Source: Arctopsyche grandis (taxonomy: Eukaryota; Arthropoda; Insecta; Trichoptera; Hydropsychidae). From it: a stretch of 64,000 nt of DNA. The position numbers and the translations under genes are program-made. Below the pieces are notes generated by a model. It saw only the letters and a program-made list of their open reading frames with translations. It had not been told where the DNA came from and searched no databases. The stretch spans positions 18,403,685-18,467,684 of the forward strand of contig NC_135356.1 in NCBI RefSeq assembly GCF_051622035.1, given 5' to 3'. Shown here piece after piece: positions 12,024-23,480 of the stretch; positions within the stretch are counted from its first letter, which is position 1; every line of letters starts with the position of its first letter.

Positions 12024-13479
12024 GCAATAATACACATCCCTGCTGTACCCCTCGACGAATTTATACTTTTTTGGTTTCCAAGTCTTCAACCTTCACGACA
12101 GTAGATTGATTCCAGTATAGGTTCTTCAAAAGGGCGATACCACTAATAGCATTTATTTGTTTGTGCATATTGAAATGATCATGTATTTTTTCCATCGTCT
12201 CTATTTCATTGCATTTTTCTTCCAAGTCCTTCTCTTTCGCTTCTTTTTTTTGCGAATCAAGCGGTGGATATCTTTATATCGAGCGTTGTCTGTATTTTTA
12301 AATGTTCTACGGCGGTCCATTAAGTTCGGTTTTTCTGTTAAATTGACTTATATTTCCTTGCTACGTTCATCGATAGCCTTTTTAATTTTATACCAATTGT
12401 CATCTTACTCCGTCTTCTGTCATTGTATTGTAATCTATGTTTTTAATTTCGTTGTTAATATTACGAGCAAGGTTTTTTGACGTCTCTGGCATTTAAGTAG
12501 TTCCAGATTAAAGCGCTTTTTGAATTCTTTTTTTTATGTATGTATATTTTTTAGGTGCAACTTTATTTTTGCTCCCAATAAGCAATGATCTCAATTTACA
12601 TTAGCTCCAGGGTACGTTTTCACTTTCGTATGACATTGTCATCAGCTCGTTAATAAACGCAGATTATATATGTATTTATATGTAGATATACATACATATA
12701 TAATCTGCGTTTATAAATATCGAATAAGATTGTTTTCTTGGCAAAATGTGATCAAACGGTCTCCTCGTTCATTTTTTTCACCTAAACCAAATTTCCCAGT
12801 GACATATGTCTGGATGTTTCCAATTTTCGCATTAAAATCAACCAATATACACAGATTTTCATGTTTTTTAATATGAATAGTTGCCTCTTTCAAATTTTCA
12901 TAGAATTTTTCAATTTGTTCTTCATTAGCGTCAGCTGTAGACGCATATACATACATAGATACTTGTATTATAATATATTTAGGTTTATTGGATTTGCTTC
13001 TATCTGTATCACTCTTTCTGATATTGGAATAAAATTTGATATTGATTCAGAAATGTTTTTCTCCATTATGACCGCTACGTATGCTGTGTGTCATCTGATT
13101 CAGAATGGAAAACTTAATACTTGTCTCGGGTGAACTTGCCGCTTCCGAGCCACCTTGATTCGCACACGCCCAATATTTTTAATTTTAGGCTTGTCATTTT
13201 TTTCAAAACATTGTGTAACTTCCCTGCTTCGTTCAATGTTCTAATATTCCATGTTCCCATTTTCTTAAGCACTTCAAGCTGGGAGATTCTTCGCACCCTT
13301 GCTCCATTTAAGGAGCACCCAGAACTCAAGGCCGTTGTTAATTATCTATCCATGGTAATTTTCTAGGGAAAATTAGTGCAGTGGTTTCCCTCTTGCCCTC
13401 TGCACCGCAGTTCCACAGAACTTTCCCTGTGGTGCCTAATTCTTGCCGATGTCAATCGTCTTGGAACAGTACTGATAAG

Positions 13480-13894
13480 CAGTAGTGTCACCCTAAAAGT
13501 TTCCATGGGTTTCCGGAAACCCGTTGTTAAAAATCAAAAGTTTCTAAAAACCCGTTAGAAATCTAAAAATTTATATAATTTTTTGTCAAAAATTGTACAA
13601 ATCTTGAAAATTGTTTTGAGAGGTTACAACTAAAGGCCGGACCCTGAAGGGGCCGTCCATTGTTCAAATGTTGTAAATGCATTGTTAAAGGTTTGCCGAA
13701 CCTTTTTTACAAAGGATTTACAATAATCGAACAATAGACGGCACGCTTCCGGTCCTACCTCTAGTTACAACTTCGAAAAGGTTATAATCCAATACATAGC
13801 AGGTAAAGAGAAAATACCTTTTTTTGAAATATATATATATATAAATTGAAAAAAAATGGAAACCCATTGTTCCAAAATTGAGGTGACACCACTG
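13480..13894. mobile_element. hAT-like MITE with perfect 8-bp target duplication
   Basis: The termini are inverted repeats CAGTAGTGTCACC / CAGTGGTGTCACC. Exact 8-bp repeats CTGATAAG lie at 13472-13479 and 13895-13902. Removing the element restores continuity of the RTE 5' leader. It contains another MITE (13631-13763); without that insertion it is about 274 bp. No coding potential is seen. Confidence 0.88.
13631..13763. mobile_element. 133-bp palindromic MITE nested in a hAT MITE
   Basis: Same family and exact same length as the copies at 11891-12023 and 57708-57840. Perfect 8-bp flanking repeats GTTACAAC lie at 13623-13630 and 13764-13771. The ends are TAAAGGCCGGACCC and, inverted, TAGAGGTAGGACCGG. 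Confidence 0.9.
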
Positions 13895-14384
13895 CTGATA
13901 AGTGCTGCTTCCCACTATCAGGGATTTTATTTCGGAGTTACCTTCTCCTAAAAAGGTGATGATCTAACATTAACGGGTTCTTTTTACCCGGGAAAGACTA
14001 TCAGCTCCTTCCAGGCTAGGAATTGATTTTGTTTTAAAAGGATTCATGTACTTACTTCATACACTACAAAATGGCGTCTGAATTTGATACACGCGGTCAA
14101 CTTTAACCGAATACGAACTTTCCAGTATTGTATAGATACGTAGTTGTAGCAAATTGTTGTAAAATAGTATAATATACATATGTAGATAGTATGTATATCT
14201 TTATCCAGCCAATACGCCTTATTCATATAGTGTTTTCAAATTTAAGTCTTACAGTACTGTGAGACTACTATGTATTATACATAAAAATGTACGTATTATA
14301 ATTATAATAGGAACAATCGATAAATACATATACAAAATCGTATGATTATTATTCCTGAAAGCAAAGTAAAACAATTTCAAATAT

Positions 14385-14505
14385 TTTTTCTGATTGAAAT
14401 CATAATATAATGAAATATCAATTTGTGAATTAACGGAAATAGTGTTTTTTGAACTTAAAATTGGACATCCGCCACTTTCAAATATAACGGCTAATATTAT
14501 ACAGA
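14385..14505. mobile_element. Right-end fragment of the CATATGAGCCG MITE family
   Basis: The sequence contains ATCAATTTGTGAATTAACGG, AAATAGTGTTTT and CGCCACTTTCAAATATAACG. These match the right third of the ~260-bp family seen complete at 57016-57281 and 27187-27442. Confidence 0.6.
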
Positions 14506-14699
14506 CATCGTATTTGAACATAACATAACAGTCGTGTGTGTCAAATTAAGACGAATTTACTTGAGTTTGCTTGATTTCGCTTTCAAAAATTTTTCGAACC
14601 AATTTTTCAATTCTAATTCTCCCAGGATTTCCTACACCAGTAGATGCAGCTAAAGGCAGACAGGCCTTTACGATCCATTAAACAAAAATATTTTAAATT

Positions 14700-14850
14700 T
14701 ATTTATATTTATATTTATATATTAGAAATACAGCGATTTATGTAATTGAAATGCTGCAATATTTTTAATTAATTGTCTAGGAAGGCGCACCGGGGTCTAC
14801 CTAATAGGCCTTCCTGGTATATATCTATGTAAAATAAAATAAAATATATG
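14700..14850 (+). mobile_element. SINE tail fragment
   Basis: Only the 3' half is present: AGAAATACAGCGATTTATGT, the AGGAAGGCGCACCGGGGTCT / AGGCCTTCCTGGTATATATC stem, and (TAAAA)n. It aligns by eye with 2560-2722. Confidence 0.7.
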
Positions 14851-14871
14851 TACATATGTATGTATATATTT

Positions 14872-14958
14872 TGAGAAGCGTTTTGTTTAATAAAAATATT
14901 GTAACGCGGATTTATAGTTAACATTCATAAATTGAAAGTAATCAACAAATATAAATAT
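14872..14958. repeat. Dispersed ~85-bp repeat, copy 1
   Basis: The sequence from TTGAGAAGCGTTTTGTTTAA through GTAATCAACAAATATAAATA recurs almost unchanged at 16752-16842 in the same orientation. No gene content is seen. Confidence 0.7.
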
Positions 14959-15099
14959 AACTTAGATCAGTTTTTAATTTATATACATATATACTGTAAT
15001 ATATTATAATTTTTATATATTTAAATTTATATATATGTATGTATATACAATACATACATACATATGTATGTACATATATAATGTATATATGTATGTATG

Positions 15100-15430
15100 T
15101 ATCGAAGTATTGATAGACGGAATAAGTGCATTCATAGTGTATGTGTATGAATTTATTAATACACAAAAAATCAATTTTTATATAATAAATAAGAATAAAT
15201 AAAAGTACGAGACGGAGGAAACAATCGATTTTGGTCACAATACTTTAAAATACGTGCAATTCAACTATTTTATTTATAATGTAATTTAAATTCATAATTT
15301 TTATAAAAAAAATTTTAAATTTCAATTTATTAGTGGATCAATAAATTTTAAATTATAAAATATCCTTTTCATTATAAAGAAAATAATGAAAAGGAGTCGA
15401 TTTTTTAAGATTCCGACTCCACACCCCTGG
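15100..15430. mobile_element. Non-autonomous hAT-like element, CAGGGGTGTGGAGTCGG family
   Basis: The right end reads, on the minus strand, CCAGGGGTGTGGAGTCGG, a common hAT-type terminus. The body (TTCATAGTGTATGTGTATGA, then CAATTCAACTATTTTATTTA, AAATTTCAATTTATTAGTGG) is homologous to 48520-48720, which lies beside another such terminus at 48257. The left boundary is uncertain. Confidence 0.55.
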
Positions 15431-16169
15431 TTTTCGTTCTTGAGAAATTTCTACTTCGAGATTTATATATAATATTCTTGCTTAAAATATTGTGCCAAAT
15501 GTGAAACAGAAAAAGTAAAGGTTTCATATAAAAAATAAGGTTACCTAATATGCCTTTTTTTTAAAGGTAATGAATGCGAATTTTGTCGTTATGTTGTACA
15601 ATGCAACGAATTAAATATTTTTCATTTTGAAAAGTTCTTTGATCGACGTTGCACAGCAATTTTTTCATTTTTCTCGTGCAATGTACAAAGTGTATAATAT
15701 AAACAATTTTTGTTTTTCCGCGCGTTAGCTCTCACTCAATCTGACAGCTTTGTTAATAACCTTTCGAATACATTACACCTTGTGACGCGTTTGCCGAAAA
15801 CAAAAAATAAATATACACACATACTTACGTATATAAATCAAATTTTACAACACCAGTGTGTATGTTTACGATCGCGCTGAAAATTGTACCTTTGGAGTTT
15901 TTGTCGACGCTCGAAAATAGACCAACTACCGCGTTGCTACTTCAACGCTGAATTCAAACGAGATGTCGAATACTAATGATCGTAAGCTAAAATATTTAAT
16001 ATATATACATATATGTAAGGGTTGCAACTGGGAAATTAAACAAAGAAGGAAATGTTTTCAAAAATATTGCTGTAAAAAAACTGCTTCTAAAGTTAGCATT
16101 ATAAAGGTATTTTTCGAATCGGCAACACTTTTTCCAGCGACAGCCAATTTAACAGTTGACAACTGATTT

Positions 16170-16565
16170 GTGCACAGTTTGGTTTGACATTTCACCATAC
16201 ATAAACTTTACGCCAGAACAACGCATGCAAATTGTGCCAATTAATTTCTAAAATCTTGGTTCAGTTCGCTCACCGTGCGCTATGTCCATTTTACGGCCGT
16301 GAATTGGCCTCCAAGATTGTGTGATACAACACCTTATTTTTTATTATTTCCTGTGGGGATATGTCTACGCCGATAAACCAGAGACGATGGACGACTAAGA
16401 AGCCTTCGCCATGTTATTGCCGATATAAAGCCTCAGCTGCTCGAAAATGTCAAAAGTTGGACTTCCACATTGCGTTTTATTCGAATTAGCCGCGGCCTAT
16501 ATGCCCGATATCATATTAAACACTAATGGCATAACATTATCTTCCAATAAAGCTAATACCATGGC
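16170..16565 (+). pseudogene. Internally deleted Tc1/mariner-superfamily transposase
   Basis: Plus-strand reading gives an N-terminal helix-turn-helix start (FTPEQRMQIV..F.NLGSVRS..ALRP). After only a few bases this jumps to a C-terminal block resembling LWGYVYADKPETMDD..A, RHVIADIKPQLLENV, then WTSTLRFIRISRGLYARYHI. The DDE core between them is gone and stops and frame changes are present. The two halves are those of the IS630/mariner-type transposase that is common in insects. No terminal repeats were identified. Confidence 0.7.
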
Positions 16566-16751
16566 CTTTATTACGATTTTTATGTGTTACTACGACTTCA
16601 TTTTAAAGTTCTAAACCTCTAAAAAACACCCTTTATGTTTATAGTATACGTATGTATGTAAATATATACACACAAAGATATAAAAACAGAAATATTACTT
16701 ATTTAGCGCCACGAGCTAATGTCTTAACTTTCACTTGATTTTAATAGATTT

Positions 16752-16842
16752 ATTGAGAAGCGTTTTGTTTTATAAAAATATTGTAACGCGAATTTATAGT
16801 TAACATTCATAAATTGAAAGTAATCAACAAATATAAATATTA
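16752..16842. repeat. Dispersed ~85-bp repeat, copy 2
   Basis: The second copy of the repeat at 14872-14958, differing at a handful of positions (for example TTTTATAAAA for TTTAATAAAA). It is 1.9 kb away in direct orientation. Confidence 0.7.
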
Positions 16843-17296
16843 GATTAGATTTTAATTTTTCAAATTTTAGATTTAATAGATTTTTAAATAAAGCACTCAT
16901 TGATTTTTAATAATCCTTGAACCACGCAATTTTAACGCTCCAAATTAAACAAAATTTGCGAACTATGAAGTTGTAAGAATTTCCAATGTGAACTTATAAT
17001 TGTGTAATTTTATCTCAACTATGTACATTGCACCAAATATAATACACTACTAAATGTTTAATACGGTTACCTGACAACTCGTTCACAGGTTTTCCGTAAA
17101 TCGATGATGCGCTCCAGGCATTACGTATACGGCAATCTCTTTCTCACCCCGTCTGTTCACCATGATCTCGTTTACTCTGTCATTACGTATGCAGCCATCT
17201 CTTTCACAGACCATTTTTTCACCGATAACAGACGTTTGTTAACAGATAACCGATAACAGACGTTTGTTAGCATTTTGAATAAAAGTTTTCTTTAAT

Positions 17297-17530
17297 TCAA
17301 AATGCATCGATATTACTAGATTGCATTTGGTTGTAAATAATTTCTACATGCGGTATTAATTTGTGAAAAAGTTCTAACCAAAATAAAAAATTGTCATCAC
17401 TTAATAATGTATTCAGTAAATTGGTAGAATCTGTTATTGTTTTATCGGCATTTTCGGAAAAAGATTTAAGGTCTTGAAAATATTGCCTCAACTTTCAGAT
17501 TCTGTTTTGAAAATAGGTGCAAATATCGCT
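17297..17530 (-). pseudogene. ZMYM1-like hAT transposase fragment
   Basis: The 64-codon minus-strand frame contains LSDDNFLFWLELFHKLIPHV followed by EIIYNQMQSSNIDAF. This is the signature of the DUF4371/ZMYM1-type hAT proteins, whose usual form is LLxxFxxIMPHVDxLYxQLQxRxID. Neither neighbouring domains nor element ends are seen. Confidence 0.55.
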
Positions 17531-17639
17531 TTTAAAAAAATTAGTTTGCCAAATAAATTAGAAAAAATAAAACTGTTACAGTGAGGTTTAGAAGGAAGAG
17601 TAGAAATGTAGAAAGTGTAAGAGGTGTGTAAAGAAAGAC

Positions 17640-18080
17640 GAAAGCAGAAGGAATGACGAAAAGTGAGAGGTGTCGGGCGCGCGCATACGACTCAAAATAC
17701 GTCTCGTACAGTCGGAAGTGGCAGTACGAGACCAAGCTTCTGGCGCGGGCTCCCTCCCCGCGCCCCTTCTTCGCCCACTCGAAATATTCCAACGAAAACC
17801 GTACTGCACAAAATCATAAACGATGCCTCACTTTCTGATATTAGTACCGCGATGTATGATCATTATTGGATGTATCGGTGTGCGGGCGAGCTTAATACAC
17901 GCTTAAATAATATTGATATTTTCATATAATATACATACATTTATGTATATAATAATATTTCTCAATTTCCTTGGGGGTGCTGCAGTACCGCAGTGCGTAT
18001 GGACGAGCCGCCACTGCTATTTTGTCGACGTTCGTTATGCTCGTTATCAAAGCCGAAATACCGCTAATCGGATTAATTCC
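17640..18080. other. GC-richer island of unknown nature
   Basis: Two GC-rich patches (17670-17790 and 17970-18060) with CG-rich strings such as TCGGGCGCGCGCATACG. Short frames exist in several phases but none shows a family motif, and no matching terminal repeats were found. It could be a diverged MITE or an exon/promoter remnant. Confidence 0.3.
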
Positions 18081-18381
18081 TATACCTATGTATATAATGA
18101 TGCATTTGGCAATTTTGTAAGTCGTGAAATGTGAGACTCGCAAATTATTGATTATTCGCGTCTTACGTTTTATTTAAACAGCGGTGCTACGTTTATTTAT
18201 GCTATACATAAGATAATAAAACAATGGGAACGATTATCGTATGTCAATTTTAATCTAATATACATACATATGTATGTATGTATGTATCTAACTTTAAATG
18301 GTATGTACATATATGCAATGAAGTTACAACATTACTCAGAAAAGGAAAAAGGTGAATTCTATTCGGTATTCTCCTATTTTC

Positions 18382-19224
18382 CATACTTTTCTTTTACTTT
18401 TTGTGCCGAACAGCTCAAATTTACTTTCGTCACTCCACACAATTCGTTTCCAAAACGATAAAGGCATTGCAATATATTTTTGGCGAATTTAAAATCTCAT
18501 GGCTTTTTTCACCTTGCTGGTTAAAGGTTTGCACCGCATTCTACATTTTTTTAAGCCAGCTTCTTTTAATCTACGCGACACTAACTTCTCCAAGATATTC
18601 AACGACAGGTTTTCTTTAATTTCCCGACAAGTTTTCGTTGGTTCTTGCTTTACTTTCTTAAATATCATCCCGTCGATTGGTTCATTTTTTTCTTCCTCCC
18701 CGGTAAATTCATCAACAGTGTCATGGTTTTTGAATTTATTCCAAATCTTTTCGGCAGCACTTTGAAATACGATATTTACTCGCGATATCACGAAAACTCA
18801 CCCCAATTTTATGATCTTCTACCACAAATTTTCGAACTTAAACATGAATTTTAGATTTTTTCGACATTTTATTTTTACAACACTACACGGAAACAATATA
18901 AACGAAACAACTGTCTCCTACCAATTCAAAGGATAGAATAATAAAACAAAATAAAATTGAAGAAATCGTATCAGTAATAACTGAAATACAGGGCCCCTGA
19001 CCACATTCGTTCCGCATGAACGCACGACCCAATTTTTGAATTGTGACGAACGCGGCAATGTCAACGAAACAGCTATAAAGTGTAAGAAACGAAATGTCTA
19101 AATTAGGATCATAAAATAACACTCTTTTAATTTTTGAAAACTATAAAGCTCTATGATAAATACTTTTTGAGAAAACCGCGTTCTTGTGTTCACAGAACTA
19201 GTGTCCACTTAATTCTGTCGGGCA
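18382..19224 (-). mobile_element. Truncated Tc1-like element, second copy
   Basis: Homologous in the same orientation to the second half of the complete element at 34886-36505, from TTTGTGCCGAACAGCTCAAA to the terminus GTGTCCACTTAATTCTGTCG. The left half, the catalytic C-terminus and the last few terminal bases are missing. The minus strand retains the N-terminal DNA-binding region and part of the linker with stops. Confidence 0.85.
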
Positions 19225-19484
19225 ATTTATTTATGGTTCTTTCTCTATTTTTTCTTTTTTTAAGACATTCCCTTCTTTGTTTTTTTATAATTTGTAATTA
19301 TTATTATCCGCTATTTTATAGCTTACTATTTTTATGAGTATGTTAAATGTGTTGTTTGTGTATATATGTATATGTTTTGTTTTTGTCATGTCTAATTTCT
19401 ATAGTTATTAGTATGTTTCTTTTCTTTTCTGTTATATTTTTGACCATTGTGGCGCATTTATAATTCCTGTAATACTACAATGGT

Positions 19485-19686
19485 CCAAAACTTAAAATAA
19501 ATATATAATGTTTTGCGTTTAACAATATTTAAAAATACTGGTGGTTTATTCTGCTTTTCTGAGATTCTGGACATATCAAATTAAAAGAAGTGATAACAAT
19601 TTGGGAATTAAGTCATACATAAATAGTGATTTTGTAACTGAAAATTGGACTTCAGCTACTTTCAAATATAACGGCTCATATGTACT
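19485..19686. mobile_element. Right part of the CATATGAGCCG MITE family
   Basis: The sequence TAATGTTTTGCGTTTAACAA through TTCAAATATAACGGCTCATA matches the complete copy at 57016-57281. It is truncated on the left, where it adjoins a sequence (GACCATTGTGGCGC) also seen near 60937. Confidence 0.7.
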
Positions 19687-19695
19687 TTGAGGAAT

Positions 19696-20014
19696 TTATC
19701 TGTTCACAAATAATCTTTTATCGTCTCGGGATAAATATTTGAGAGTATCTAGACTTCGTCGTTTCGTGTACATACGTATATAACCACAAAACTCTTGTTT
19801 CTTATATTCTTCAATTGACACTTGTTTTTGGCCCGTAGAGTCGTCCATTTGACGATGTTTTTCTAGGACTCTTGCAGCCGGAAAATCGCCATGTTCCCCG
19901 ACTGAAAGGACTTTCAGATTATATTCGTTGGTAAGGGTTAGATGGGGGCTATGAGCCAGCTCCATTGATCCTTGAAACAATTTAAATATACCTCGTGACT
20001 CGAGCTTTGTGTAC
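19696..20014 (-). CDS. Possible orphan terminal exon, unrecognised protein
   Basis: On the minus strand a strong acceptor (GTTTTTTTTTCAG) is followed by 105 codons without a stop, then TAA. The peptide begins YTKLESRGIFKLFQGSMELA and ends LKYLSRDDKRLFVNR. It is charged, with balanced composition unlike the low-complexity frames nearby, and codon use is not AT-extreme. I recognise no family. Upstream exons would lie at higher coordinates, but none was found, and a MITE begins 10 bp beyond the stop. It may be the last exon of a gene nested in the RasGEF intron, a stranded pseudogene exon, or part of an unrecognised transposon. Confidence 0.35.
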
Positions 20015-21432
20015 CTGAAAAAAAAACACTGGTCTTTGCGGTCATGTTTCTCGTACCAATTAGTGGCGAAATGAATTATTTTTTATATATCTATGGTACG
20101 TGAAAATTTTTTTTTGTATTATGTATGATTTCGGTTTTGATAACACGGCTAACAAGAAAATTTAACAATCGACTATTTTGATTTTTCACTTCTTTTTATT
20201 TTAAATATTGCATGGCCCTTATCAGAAACCATTTACCCATCTAACGAAAATAAATTTAATATTTTCATTTGTTTATTTTAAAAGTGTTTTTCATTATAGT
20301 ATATGAAACCAATTTACAATGTTCCCGTATGCACTGTGTGTTTTTATACGATTTTTTTACTCGGGATTTTTCAGAACGTGTCCATCATGTATGAAAATAA
20401 TTGGGAGTACACGTAAACTCGCCCCTTTCAAAGATCGTTCAACTTTTCGACAATCTGGTACACTACATGCTTATATTATTTGCCAATTGTTTTGATGACG
20501 AGGTACATAGTTGGACTGATTTTGATCTGCACGAAAAATAGCAGTAGCACAGAAAAATATTAATCGTTTATTCATTATATCATACATATGTACATATGTA
20601 TGTATGATATAATCGTGACGAAAGACTAATATTAGGAATCTCCGCAAGAAAATTCATTTAAAAAAATGAAAAGTATCAACGTTGATGATTATTGTACATT
20701 TTTAAAAAGCCATTAGTAGAATTAAACGTATGTTTCGATACAGTAAATCTATTTTCATATCGAAATGAATTGGGAATTGCCGCTGTGATTCGACGGCTTG
20801 AATTTTTAAATAATACACATTGCAAATGTACATACTAGTAATCGAGTTTGATTTTTTTTCATATTGTTATCGTCGTGAGTCGCAATTTGTATTTTGCATA
20901 TCGAGTTGCAATTTGTTAAAGTACACGTGAGCGAGGGGTGTATGTACTGTTATATGCATAATATAACCGCCCCAATGTGCATGCATATCATTCATGTGCA
21001 CGTATATTTTAAAATCAATTGGTTTTTGCTACCGGAAAAGCCTATGGAGAAATCCAAAAATCCGTTTTAAATCTATGGTATGTTTTACACACGAGAATTC
21101 CCTGCAAATTGAAAGAGTGAATTATAAACCGATTGAAATATACCGATCCTATTCGAATTTGCATTCGATATTTGCGTGTACATATTTATGCATATTTACA
21201 CACGCGCCTCCGACCGTTTTAGAGTATATTTTTCAAATACCAAATACGCATTATGAATCAATCGAATAGCCATATTTTGAAATAAATACATACATATGCA
21301 TCTCTACATAAATTGAGGGCTCGAAGAGTCCGAATCTTTCAAAGAAAACTTATTTGGTTCGTTTGATTGTTCGTGACTCCGATCTGAAAATTAAGACTTG
21401 CTTATTTTTTTTAACAATCCAATTGAATCAAT

Positions 21433-21582
21433 GGCTACGTCCACACTACCGATATCTACACCCGATATTTGCGAATTTTTCCATAACCAGTTCCTAAATA
21501 GCAACCACAGGTTTTAATATGGGAACTGGATATGGAAAATTCGAGAATATCGGGTGTAGATATCGGTAGTGTGGACGTAGCC
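21433..21582. mobile_element. 150-bp hairpin MITE (GGCTACGTCCACACTACCGA)
   Basis: Near-perfect inverted repeats of about 50 bp start GGCTACGTCCACACTACCGA at both ends, and the inner part (CCAGTTCC / GGAACTGG) also pairs. The whole element is a hairpin with a small loop. The flanking triplet AAT on each side could be a 3-bp target duplication. It is non-coding. Confidence 0.85.
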
Positions 21583-21795
21583 AATAATGCATATGTATAT
21601 ATTTCAATTTAAAGGGTTTTATGTGAAATTGAAGTTCGTCGACAATCAAGACGACATTAAACATGGCTCTCGTAAGATGATTCGATGTCAAATGCAATTT
21701 TGGATTCGCCAAAATTTAAACTTTATCAATTCGTTAAATCTTTTTCTTCCTCGTTTGCTCTATGCTGACGGTCATGGTCATTGATCTCATCTTGC

Positions 21796-22260
21796 TTAAT
21801 ATAAATAAACGTTAGCGTTAAGGGATGATCCCGTCAGTTCTTTGATTTGTTCAGACCATCTTTTGGAAGACCGTCGTCTCGCTTGACTCTCCACATTCTT
21901 CCTAGCCATATTGCCAAAGTAGGAAAGAACCCTTTTCCGATATGTTGTGGAGAGTCTCTCTGAGACTGCCAGTTCTTTGAGGATGAAGATGTTCGTGCGT
22001 CTTTTGGTCCATGGTATCCGTCTCAACACCACATTTCGAATGCATCTAGAATGTCCGTTTCTCTCTTTTTCATGGTCCATGTCTCGACTCCATACAATGC
22101 ACTAAACGGATTTTCGTTCTTCTAATAATAGAGCGGTTCTTCCTTATTTTTACTAGACTAACCATCACCTTTTTCGAAATTCCTTCTCTTCTGCGGATTT
22201 CCGATCCTTCCCTTCAGATCAGGGTATATTAAGTCGCCGACTTCCTCATAGACTTTACGA
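21796..22260 (-). pseudogene. RTE LINE C-terminal fragment
   Basis: The minus strand encodes NVVLRRIPWTKRRTNIFILK followed by ELAVSERLSTTYRKRVLSYF and GNMARKN. This is the conserved C-terminal block after the RT in RTE-type LINEs (usually RIPWTDRRTNESILEEL..RLS..RVLxFFGHVxR). Broken upstream frames reach to about 22260. It is a second, shorter RTE remnant in the same orientation as that at 11341-14025. Confidence 0.75.
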
Positions 22261-22267
22261 GTCTCAA

Positions 22268-23370
22268 ATTTGTCAACGAATTAAATAAGTCATTACAAAT
22301 AAGATCACTTGACTGTTAGTATTTTGTCGTTAGTGTTGACTGACAAGTCGCTGAAAAGCAGCTAGATTTATTGCACATAAAGCTTGCATCTTAAGTAGAA
22401 AAGTTCACTTTCCGCTTTTCCTAAAGCGACTTCGATTGCGTTGCCGTTGCGAAATTGGTTTATCCGAATTTCTCTTGTCAGTTTAACCTCGCAACGTATT
22501 AGTTTTTCGAAATTTACGAGATGTATGTTTCCAAAATAAGCATCATTAAACAAAGGTTCCTATTGTTTTGTATGATGCGCAAACAACCACCGCTATCGAT
22601 GTGTGCTAATTATTATCGATAGTTTGCGTAATAAACGTTAATATATGTATATCTTCATATAATTTGCGATGCTACGTCCGTATATTAAATCGCATACATG
22701 CATATAATATTAGAGATTAATTAAGCATATTCATATGCATACGGGGGATGCTAGCAACTGTTCTGAAAATCAAATTATGAATTTATTCAATGTATTTTGG
22801 TCTACATATAATATATTAGTTATTACATTGTAAATTTTCAATATATTTTCCGTTATTTACAAATGTACATATTATAGTATGTATGCAAGTGTTCTCTTTA
22901 ATCTACTGTTTTAAATTTCACGCTATTTAATTCCTGGAATTGCCATCACGTTGAAAATTCTTAAATTATAAAAAAATGTTCTATTAAAAATAAAAATTGC
23001 CAGATCGGATGATTGAGTTTTTATTTTCAAATTTTCTTTATAGTGCATTATCCTGATTGCAGTGATAGTCGATTATGCAGATTTCCATAATCTGATTAGT
23101 GCTTGTGACAAAAGATTTTGGATGTTTTAATACCTTCTTACAAAAGAAAATGATTGAGAATGTATGTACGTTTATTTTATTTTATTTATACAGGTTTACA
23201 CCCATTTTTACTAATACGACAACTTTTATCAACATTTTACATAATTATTATGACAAACATTTTACGTATTTATTATTCAAAACAAATTACAAACATCGAT
23301 CATCAAACATTACAATTATCATAGATACATATATAGACACATTTTTGCTTCTTTTAAATATCAAATTTTA
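22268..23370. other. Non-coding stretch
   Basis: No recognisable gene or repeat was found. A moderately GC-balanced segment at 22380-22520 has no splice-compatible frame with known motifs. The rest is AT-rich with TACATA microsatellites. Confidence 0.4.
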
Positions 23371-23374
23371 CGAG

Positions 23375-23480
23375 AAATAGGACAGGATTGCCAATTCGCG
23401 AAACCGTTTCTAATGAAATCAGATGAATTGGCCAACTCTGAAAGGAAATGATTGACTTTAGAGTCATATATGCTAGGTCA
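23375..23480 (-). mobile_element. SINE body fragment
   Basis: On the minus strand it reads TCATTTCCTTTCAGAGTTGG, CCAATTCATCTGATTTCATT and AGAAACGGTTTCGCGAATTG, following the body of the SINE family. Confidence 0.5.

Larger units (their letters stand above)
11341..14025 (-). mobile_element. RTE-clade LINE, truncated, with nested MITEs
   Basis: Minus-strand frames give the order of an RTE-type LINE of the kind often mis-annotated as craniofacial development protein 2-like. The 5' leader lies at 14025-13895 and 13471-13330. The endonuclease starts KKMGTWNIRTLNEAGKL and continues LKILGVCESRWLGSGK. DFNAKIGN and GKFGLGEKNERGDRLITFCQ lie near 12711-12950. A basic linker covers 12500-12050, and RT remains are at 11880-11366 (FADATAILTESAEDLQSLL, WGLSIHIQKTKSMV, VEHYKYLG). 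The usual FADD is FADA here. Stops, shifts and two MITE insertions make it dead, and its 3' end is cut where the gypsy LTR begins. Confidence 0.85.

Noticed and set aside
12650..12720. Short palindrome ATAAACGCAGATTATATATG
   Set aside because: Only ~22-bp AT-rich arms around a microsatellite inside the RTE remnant; too weak to call an element.
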